Assembly (NCBI GenBank): GCA_947625255.1
Contig: CANQNT010000035.1
Location: 1-36,364 of the forward strand
Reading direction: 5' to 3'
Origin: an uncultured Acetatifactor sp.
GTDB lineage: Bacteria; Bacillota; Clostridia; Lachnospirales; Lachnospiraceae
DNA: 36,364 nucleotides
The notes beneath the pieces were generated by a model that was not told the DNA's origin, searched no databases, and saw only the letters and a program-made list of their open reading frames with translations. Position numbers and translations under genes: made by a program. Of this stretch, positions 31,631 to 36,364 are shown one piece after another. The first letter of the stretch is position 1; the number at the start of each line of letters is the position of its first letter.

Positions 31631-33139
31631 ATGGCAAACAAGAATCAAGAATATACGGAACAATATGCAGACTATGCGATGGAACAGATGCGGCGGTACG
31701 GCATTCCGGCCTCCGTGACGCTGGCACAGGGCATACTGGAAAGTTCCAACGGACAGAGCCGTTTGGCGCAGAATGAGAACAACCACTTCGGTATCAAGGC
31801 CACGCCCGAATGGATTGCCGAGGGTGGCCGGTACAGCCTGTATTCCGATGACAAGCCGAACGAGAAGTTCTGCAGTTACGACAGTGTGGGCGATTCGTAT
31901 GAGCATCACTCACGCTTCCTGAAAGAGAACAACCGCTATGCCCGTTGTTTCTCGCTCTCTCCCGACGACTACAAAGGCTGGACGCTGGGGCTCGAAAAGG
32001 CGGGCTATGCCACGGGCGGGCATTATGCCGACAGTCTGCAACGTATCATCGAGCAGAACGGGCTGCAAAAGTACGACCGTCAGGTCATGCAGGAGATGGA
32101 AGCGCAGGGAAAGCGGTTCGGTGTGGAAGAGAACCCGCTCCGGGAAGCCGGAAATGCAGTGGACTATTCGTTTCCGGTGGAACGGAAAGAGTTTCTTTTC
32201 GTCACCTCACCGTTCGGTATGCGGCAAGACACCAAGGACGGGACAAAACGAATGCACACAGGCATGGACATCCGATGTAACAACGGCGATGCAGTGCTGG
32301 CGACGGAACAAGGCGGCAAGGTCGTCGCTGTCGGAAACAAATCGCTCACGGTGGAATACCCCCGTGCGGACGGCTGCAAAATACAGTGTACCTACAAAAA
32401 CCTCGGCGAGGTATTCGTGAGAACCGATGATACAGTACAGGCCGGAAATCGGCTCGGTAAATCGGGCAAGAGCGGGGAACACCTGCATTTCAGTGTCCGG
32501 CAAATTCATGCGGACGGTACGCAACGGGACGTCGATCCGGCAGCGTATCTGGCTGAAATCGCACAAAAGGGCAACATCAAACAACAAGTGTTGCATAACG
32601 GCAACGACCTGTTCGCCAAATATAAAAGTCCGGAGAATGCCAAGGAAAACCTTTCACCCGATGCATGGATGAAAAAACTGCTCTCCTCGGAGGACAGCGG
32701 CATGGGACTGTCAGGGTGTAGCGACCCTATCGTGGAGATGGCCATGACCGCTTTTACCTCCCTGATGTTGCTGGCGACGCAAATCGACAGCAAAAACGAG
32801 GAAGAACAAAAGGCGGCCATTTCCGAGGCGATGGACCGCCGGGAAATCGACCTGACATCGCTGTTGCCCGGCATGAAAAGTTGCGACCTCGTGATCGGGG
32901 AAAACGGGCGGGCTGTCCTGCAAGCGGACAACGGAAGCGTCCAGGTATCGCGGGAACTGACCTCTGCCGAGTTAAGCCGCCTGTCGGTGACGCTTAACGA
33001 CGGTTCTCTTTCGGAAGAAGCCAAACGACTGCGTGTGACTGGACTGTTGAACACGGTCATCCTCTCGGAGGCAGCCTCGCTGAATTTCGAGCAGGGAATG
33101 GCCGAGCAACGGGGACAGACGGAAATCCTGAAACGATAA
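31631..33139 (+). CDS. Bifunctional wall hydrolase: glucosaminidase + M23 peptidase
   Basis: A 502-aa protein. Residues 1-145 are a glucosaminidase (GH73, FlgJ/LytG-like) domain: YGIPASVTLAQGILESSNGQSRLAQNENNHFGIK, with the catalytic-type Glu in ILES, then FCSYDSVGDSYEHHSRFL and AGYATGGHYADSLQRII. An intact M23 domain follows at about 185-315 with H209-x3-D213 (HTGMD) and H284-L-H286. The last 170 residues are unassigned helices. No signal peptide is seen, so export probably depends on the transfer machinery. It would cut both glycan and peptide bonds to open a passage, like VirB1-type proteins. It starts 4 nt after the previous gene. Confidence 0.9.
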   Translation: MANKNQEYTEQYADYAMEQMRRYGIPASVTLAQGILESSNGQSRLAQNENNHFGIKATPEWIAEGGRYSLYSDDKPNEKFCSYDSVGDSYEHHSRFLKENNRYARCFSLSPDDYKGWTLGLEKAGYATGGHYADSLQRIIEQNGLQKYDRQVMQEMEAQGKRFGVEENPLREAGNAVDYSFPVERKEFLFVTSPFGMRQDTKDGTKRMHTGMDIRCNNGDAVLATEQGGKVVAVGNKSLTVEYPRADGCKIQCTYKNLGEVFVRTDDTVQAGNRLGKSGKSGEHLHFSVRQIHADGTQRDVDPAAYLAEIAQKGNIKQQVLHNGNDLFAKYKSPENAKENLSPDAWMKKLLSSEDSGMGLSGCSDPIVEMAMTAFTSLMLLATQIDSKNEEEQKAAISEAMDRREIDLTSLLPGMKSCDLVIGENGRAVLQADNGSVQVSRELTSAELSRLSVTLNDGSLSEEAKRLRVTGLLNTVILSEAASLNFEQGMAEQRGQTEILKR

Positions 33140-33151
33140 AATCCGAAAGCC

Positions 33152-33328
33152 ATGATAAAACGCGTGATGATACGGTTATGCGGGTATCTATTCGGACTAT
33201 CCGTCTGCGTCCTGCACATTCTGCTCTGTTACCTGCTGCTGGGCTGGGTGACAACGCTCGTCGTCATGGGGGTGCAGTTGCTGATTGCAGCAGGATTCAT
33301 CTACATAAGGATACGTGCTCCTGATTAG
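33152..33328 (+). CDS. Small membrane protein
   Basis: A 58-aa protein starting MIKRVMIRLCGYLFGLSVCV, with two hydrophobic helices (about 9-28 and 30-50, GWVTTLVVMGVQLLIAAGFIYI) and a short basic tail IRIRAPD. A short basic N-terminus suggests both ends face the cytoplasm. It lies 12 nt after the wall hydrolase gene. It could serve as a holin-like or accessory factor for the hydrolase, but this is only suggested by size, build and position. Confidence 0.65.
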   Translation: MIKRVMIRLCGYLFGLSVCVLHILLCYLLLGWVTTLVVMGVQLLIAAGFIYIRIRAPD

Positions 33329-33412
33329 GGCCGCCACCAGTCTGTTCAACTTCAATTCATAGGACCCTGTTTGTCAGATGGTATATGTGTATCATTAAAA
33401 GACAAAAGCAAA

Positions 33413-34024
33413 ATGATTAAATGTAATGTTACGGTATGCGGCACGATAGGCCGCAATGCTTCGGCGAGAACAAACAAGGAAGGAAATTCGTTTCTGTCTT
33501 TTCCGCTACGTGTCACGATTCCGGACCGAGACGGTCAAAACGAAGTTATCGAAATCAGTGTCAGCAAAGACGGCTCCCAAGAGGAGGCATCAGGTTATCG
33601 GAACGGTTCGCACGTGGAGATTACAGGAACGCTGTTTCTGAAACGCAGGGGTGACAAACTCTATTTCAACCTTTTTGCAGACCGTATCGATCCGGTTGCC
33701 TCAGACACGGCGGATTTTCTCAAAGGAGATATGGCATTTCGCGGTAAAGTGGGCAAAAATATCGAGGAACGGAAAGACAGGAACGACAAACCCTACACGA
33801 TGTTCTCGGCATTCAGCATCAAGAAGGTCGATGAGAATTTCGAGTACCAGTGGGTGCGCTTCTTCTGCTTCGACAGGCAACGCGAAGAGTGGTTGCAACC
33901 GGGTGTCAAGGTAGAGGCCAAGGGCGAACTGACGGTCTCGGTACATAACGGGAAGCCGGACATCTCCTGCCGAGTGGAAGAATTGATGCAATATGTTCCC
34001 GAATCGGATAACTCCAATCAGTAG
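33413..34024 (+). CDS. Tandem OB-fold, SSB-like protein
   Basis: A 203-aa protein. The start at 33413 gives MIKCNVTVCGTIGRNASART; the frame is open 14 codons upstream but the OB fold begins here. Two OB-fold modules follow: about 1-95 (SFLSFPLRVTIPDRDGQ, HVEITGTLFLKRRGDKLYFNLFADRI) and about 108-195 (FRGKVGKNIEERKDRNDKPYTMFSAFS, YQWVRFFCFDRQREEWLQPGVKVEAKGELTV). It lacks the acidic DLPF-type tip of the ssb gene at 11959, so it may not recruit the same partners. It lies 5 nt before the ArdC gene. Probably covers transferred ssDNA. Confidence 0.78.
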   Translation: MIKCNVTVCGTIGRNASARTNKEGNSFLSFPLRVTIPDRDGQNEVIEISVSKDGSQEEASGYRNGSHVEITGTLFLKRRGDKLYFNLFADRIDPVASDTADFLKGDMAFRGKVGKNIEERKDRNDKPYTMFSAFSIKKVDENFEYQWVRFFCFDRQREEWLQPGVKVEAKGELTVSVHNGKPDISCRVEELMQYVPESDNSNQ

Positions 34025-34029
34025 CAGTC

Positions 34030-35715
34030 ATGGCCGGTTATAGAAAGCGAAATACAGAGGGACCGAACAGCGAGGATAAGGCGCTGGACCTCTTTGCCGA
34101 GATGATGATCGAGAAAATCGAAAGCATCCAGAAAGATTGGCACAAGCCGTGGTTTACCGAGGGTGTACTGCAATGGCCGCGTAACCTGTCGGGGCGCGAG
34201 TACAACGGTATGAACGCCCTGATGCTGCTCCTGCATTGTGAGAACGAAGGGTACAAGATTCCCCGTTTCTGTACGTTCGACTGCGTGCAGCGGCTCAACA
34301 AACCCGGTAAGGACGGACAAGAACTGCCAAGGGTATCTGTGCTGAAAGGCGAGAAATCCTTTCCCGTGATGCTGACCACATTCACCTGCATACACAAGGA
34401 GACAAAGGAAAAAATCAAGTATGACGATTACAAGAAGCTCTCCGACGAGGAGAAGGCGCAATACAACGTCTATCCCAAAATGCAGGTGTTCCGGGTGTTC
34501 AATGTCGCCCAGACCAACTTGCGGGAGGCACGACCGGAGTTGTGGGAGCAGTTGGAGGTAGAGAACGGGAAAAGGATCGAAAACGGCGAACATTTCAGTT
34601 TCGCGCCCGTCGATACGATGATTCGGGATAACCTTTGGATTTGTCCTATCAAACCGAGACATCAGGACGAAGCATACTACTCGATTACGAGAAACGAGAT
34701 AATCGTGCCCGAAAAAGAACAGTTCCAGTCCGGAGAAGCCTTTTACGGAACGCTGTTTCATGAAATGGTCCACTCCACCGGCGCCGAGGGTGTTCTCGAC
34801 CGCCTCCAGCCGACATCTTTCGGCTCGAAAGAGTATGCCCGCGAGGAACTGGTGGCCGAACTCGGCAGTGCACTGATCGCACAACGCTATGGCATGACCA
34901 AGCATATCAAGGAAGACAGTTGCGCATACCTCAAAGGGTGGCTCGATGAATTGAAGGAATCGCCACAGTTTATCAAGACGACGCTTCTGGACGTGAAAAG
35001 GGCTTCGTCAATCGTTACTCAAAAGGTGGATAAGATTGCACAGGAGTTGGAACAAAATGTTACTGAAGAGCAAGAGAACAAACACTCGACCAAGGAACGT
35101 ATCTTTTACGCATCGGTGGCTTATCTCCAATCCACCGATGACACGACGCAACTGGACGAATTGAAGGACAAAGGCGACTACAAGGGATTGCTGGCACTCG
35201 CCAAGGAGTATTACGACGGCAACGGTATGGACGAGCAGCATACATTCGCTTCTCCCCTCCAGAACCGGGGAGATGATCTGCTAATCGAGGATAAAGACTT
35301 TGCCGTAGTGTACAACGGAAGTGTCGGGGGCACTTACGACATCATGCTGAAGTACACGGAACAGGAGGTGCGAGACCATATCCGGCGTTACGGAACCGAC
35401 CGCGCCAGCGATGATGTGAAAGAGGTGGCCAAGGATATGGCGGCGGAAGAGTTTGATGTCCTGAAACATCAGAAACTCCCGATGTTCGAGATGCCGAACG
35501 GAAAACATCTGTTCGTCTGGTATAACAGGGAAACCGACACGCTCAATGCCGGACCGTTTACCGGTACGGATATACCCGACAGACACCGCTTCGCTTACAA
35601 CCATTGTCTGTCGATGGAAGCCAACCTGCAAAGCGTGAACGAGAAACTGGAGGGTATGGAAGAATACCAGGCCGAAGTGCAAGAGGAAAGCTACATCAGC
35701 GGTCTGCACCGATAA
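34030..35715 (+). CDS. ArdC-type antirestriction protein with intact zincin motif
   Basis: A 561-aa protein. ArdC_N-like ssDNA-binding region at about 10-130 (KPWFTEGVLQWPRNLSGREYNGMNALMLLL ... TFDCVQRLNKPGKDGQELPRVSVLKGEKSFPV). The zincin domain has H244-E-M-V-H248 (FHEMVHSTGA) and a downstream Glu-rich helix (AREELVAELGSAL, 270-282) that offers the third ligand. A C-terminal extension of about 220 residues (FASPLQNRGDDLLIEDKDFAVVY..., LFVWYNRETDTLNAGPF) is not part of minimal ArdC. ArdC of plasmids protects incoming ssDNA from restriction and can bind ssDNA. Last gene of the operon. Confidence 0.88.
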   Translation: MAGYRKRNTEGPNSEDKALDLFAEMMIEKIESIQKDWHKPWFTEGVLQWPRNLSGREYNGMNALMLLLHCENEGYKIPRFCTFDCVQRLNKPGKDGQELPRVSVLKGEKSFPVMLTTFTCIHKETKEKIKYDDYKKLSDEEKAQYNVYPKMQVFRVFNVAQTNLREARPELWEQLEVENGKRIENGEHFSFAPVDTMIRDNLWICPIKPRHQDEAYYSITRNEIIVPEKEQFQSGEAFYGTLFHEMVHSTGAEGVLDRLQPTSFGSKEYAREELVAELGSALIAQRYGMTKHIKEDSCAYLKGWLDELKESPQFIKTTLLDVKRASSIVTQKVDKIAQELEQNVTEEQENKHSTKERIFYASVAYLQSTDDTTQLDELKDKGDYKGLLALAKEYYDGNGMDEQHTFASPLQNRGDDLLIEDKDFAVVYNGSVGGTYDIMLKYTEQEVRDHIRRYGTDRASDDVKEVAKDMAAEEFDVLKHQKLPMFEMPNGKHLFVWYNRETDTLNAGPFTGTDIPDRHRFAYNHCLSMEANLQSVNEKLEGMEEYQAEVQEESYISGLHR

Positions 35716-35725
35716 CGGAAACGAG

Positions 35726-35765
35726 TGTGAGGTGGCGTTGAAGTGAAGCCACCTCACATTCTTAT
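35726..35765 (+). terminator. Terminator of the plus-strand operon
   Basis: TGTGAGGTGGC (35726-35736) pairs perfectly with GCCACCTCACA (35748-35758) around an 11-nt loop, followed by TTCTTAT. It lies 10 nt after the ArdC stop and between two converging genes, so it may work in both directions. Confidence 0.8.
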
Positions 35766-35773
35766 ACATTACA

Positions 35774-36142
35774 TTAAGACAACAGTTTGTCAATCATTGA
35801 CTGTAGCTGTGACATATCGCAATATTGATTGATACCACCAGTATAATCCTTTACGTGCCGGGCAGTCCGTATCAGGAACGAATCAAGTTCTATCTTTACC
35901 CCACCGTCCATCCGCGCATCCGAAGAATGGCTTATGTACACGAATTTACCGTTACGCTCAATAAAGCAACTTGTAAGGTAATGCCCCTTGCTCTCGGCTA
36001 CAACTGCCGCATCCACGGCTTTTGCATATTTGGATATTTCACTCAACAACGCCGTTTGGAAGTTATTGTATTCCTTTGATACATAATTCCCTGCATCTGC
36101 AAGGACAGAAGATTGCCATTTGGTATAAAAAGTCTGTGTCAT
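35774..36142 (-). CDS. Hypothetical protein
   Basis: A 122-aa soluble protein, mostly helical at the start (MTQTFYTKWQSSVLADAGNYVSKEYNNFQTALLSEISKYAKAVDAAVV). A beta-rich middle follows (KGHYLTSCFIERNGKFVYISHSSDARM, GGVKIELDSFLIRTARHVKDYTGG), and it ends in a helix (SQLQSMIDKLLS). No family is recognised. It is transcribed towards the operon terminator from an AT-rich upstream region. The middle part looks like a small binding domain, but no motif supports a function. Confidence 0.7.
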   Translation of the reverse strand: MTQTFYTKWQSSVLADAGNYVSKEYNNFQTALLSEISKYAKAVDAAVVAESKGHYLTSCFIERNGKFVYISHSSDARMDGGVKIELDSFLIRTARHVKDYTGGINQYCDMSQLQSMIDKLLS

Positions 36143-36239
36143 ATTCTTTCAATTCTAATTCTGTAAATAAATTAGGCACATAGCAATAAAAGCATTGAAT
36201 TTATAGTATTCAATTAACGACATTTAAGCAATTACCATG

Positions 36240-36364
36240 ATGTTTTCAGAGACCAAAGTTACGGAGATTTATCGTATAGCAGATGATTTTTACAAAGAGT
36301 ATGAAGACACACAGACCTTTGAAAAGGCACTTATCAGCCTCATGCTTGAAACGGAGGGTACGCA
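36240..36364 (+). mobile_element. Start of a possible IS982-like transposase (cut by the window end)
   Basis: The frame from ATG at 36240 (or 36237) runs off the end of the window. Its start, MFSETKVTEIYRIADDFYKEY, resembles the beginning of IS982-family transposases of Bacteroidales (form xxKVTEIYxxADDFCKxF). The following residues (EDTQTFEKALISLMLETEGT) fit less well, and no terminal inverted repeat was identified, so the call is tentative. Confidence 0.4.

Overview
The window looks like the inside of a large mobile element (integrative-conjugative element or conjugative plasmid) from a Bacteroidales bacterium (Bacteroides, Parabacteroides or a relative). Support comes from TAnnTTTG-type promoter -7 boxes, families typical of Bacteroidales mobile elements (DUF4313-like, DUF4099/DUF3945-like, DUF3991/Toprim, ArdC), and Bacteroidetes-style lipoprotein signals. 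No relaxase, coupling ATPase, integrase, tRNA or rRNA was seen, so the element probably continues past both ends.

Layout. (1) 0.1-4.8 kb, minus strand, maintenance: DUF4313-like protein, a 54-aa Cys-rich protein, a large ParB-like protein, a small unknown protein, and a ParA plus ribbon-helix-helix (RHH) pair. Upstream of parA is an array of 13 ACTA/TAGT tetramers on an 8-bp register, a likely partition centromere/operator. (2) 5.0-11.64 kb, minus strand, more AT-rich cargo: six genes encoding secreted or envelope proteins (SH3b, two TonB C-terminal-domain proteins, SH3b, GLUG-like lipoprotein, YD/RHS-like lipoprotein), with their own promoter, a structured 5' leader and a strong terminator. 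A second 8-bp-phased array lies on the other side of this cargo. (3) 11.9-14.4 kb, minus strand: ssb, two unknown genes, repeated leader elements and a long hairpin. (4) 14.4-16.3 kb, plus strand: an inserted block with a 5'-truncated LytS-type kinase, a LytTR regulator and a GNAT acetyltransferase. (5) 16.3-17.3 kb: degenerate sequence. (6) 17.3-18.0 kb, minus strand: a secreted M23 peptidase. (7) 18.2-35.77 kb, plus strand: one long tightly packed operon, probably for DNA processing and transfer, with a DUF4099/DUF3945 protein, tandem Toprim paralogues, a PH-domain membrane protein, two VirB5/TrbJ-like secreted proteins, membrane proteins, an M23-like gene with a possible frameshift, an inactive ArdC-like protein, a glucosaminidase+M23 wall hydrolase, a tandem OB-fold protein and an ArdC with an intact zincin motif; it ends at a strong terminator. 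(8) 35.8-36.36 kb: an unknown gene and the start of a possible IS982-like transposase.

How it may fit together. The plus-strand operon likely supplies wall lysis, ssDNA handling and anti-restriction for conjugation. The minus-strand genes likely supply stability: ParA with an RHH adaptor on two phased arrays, ParB and SSB. Several small minus-strand genes share a repeated ~220-bp 5' leader in which one stem is shortened on both sides in one copy, pointing to a conserved nucleic-acid structure. The envelope cargo sits between the two arrays and is the best candidate here for an undescribed system.
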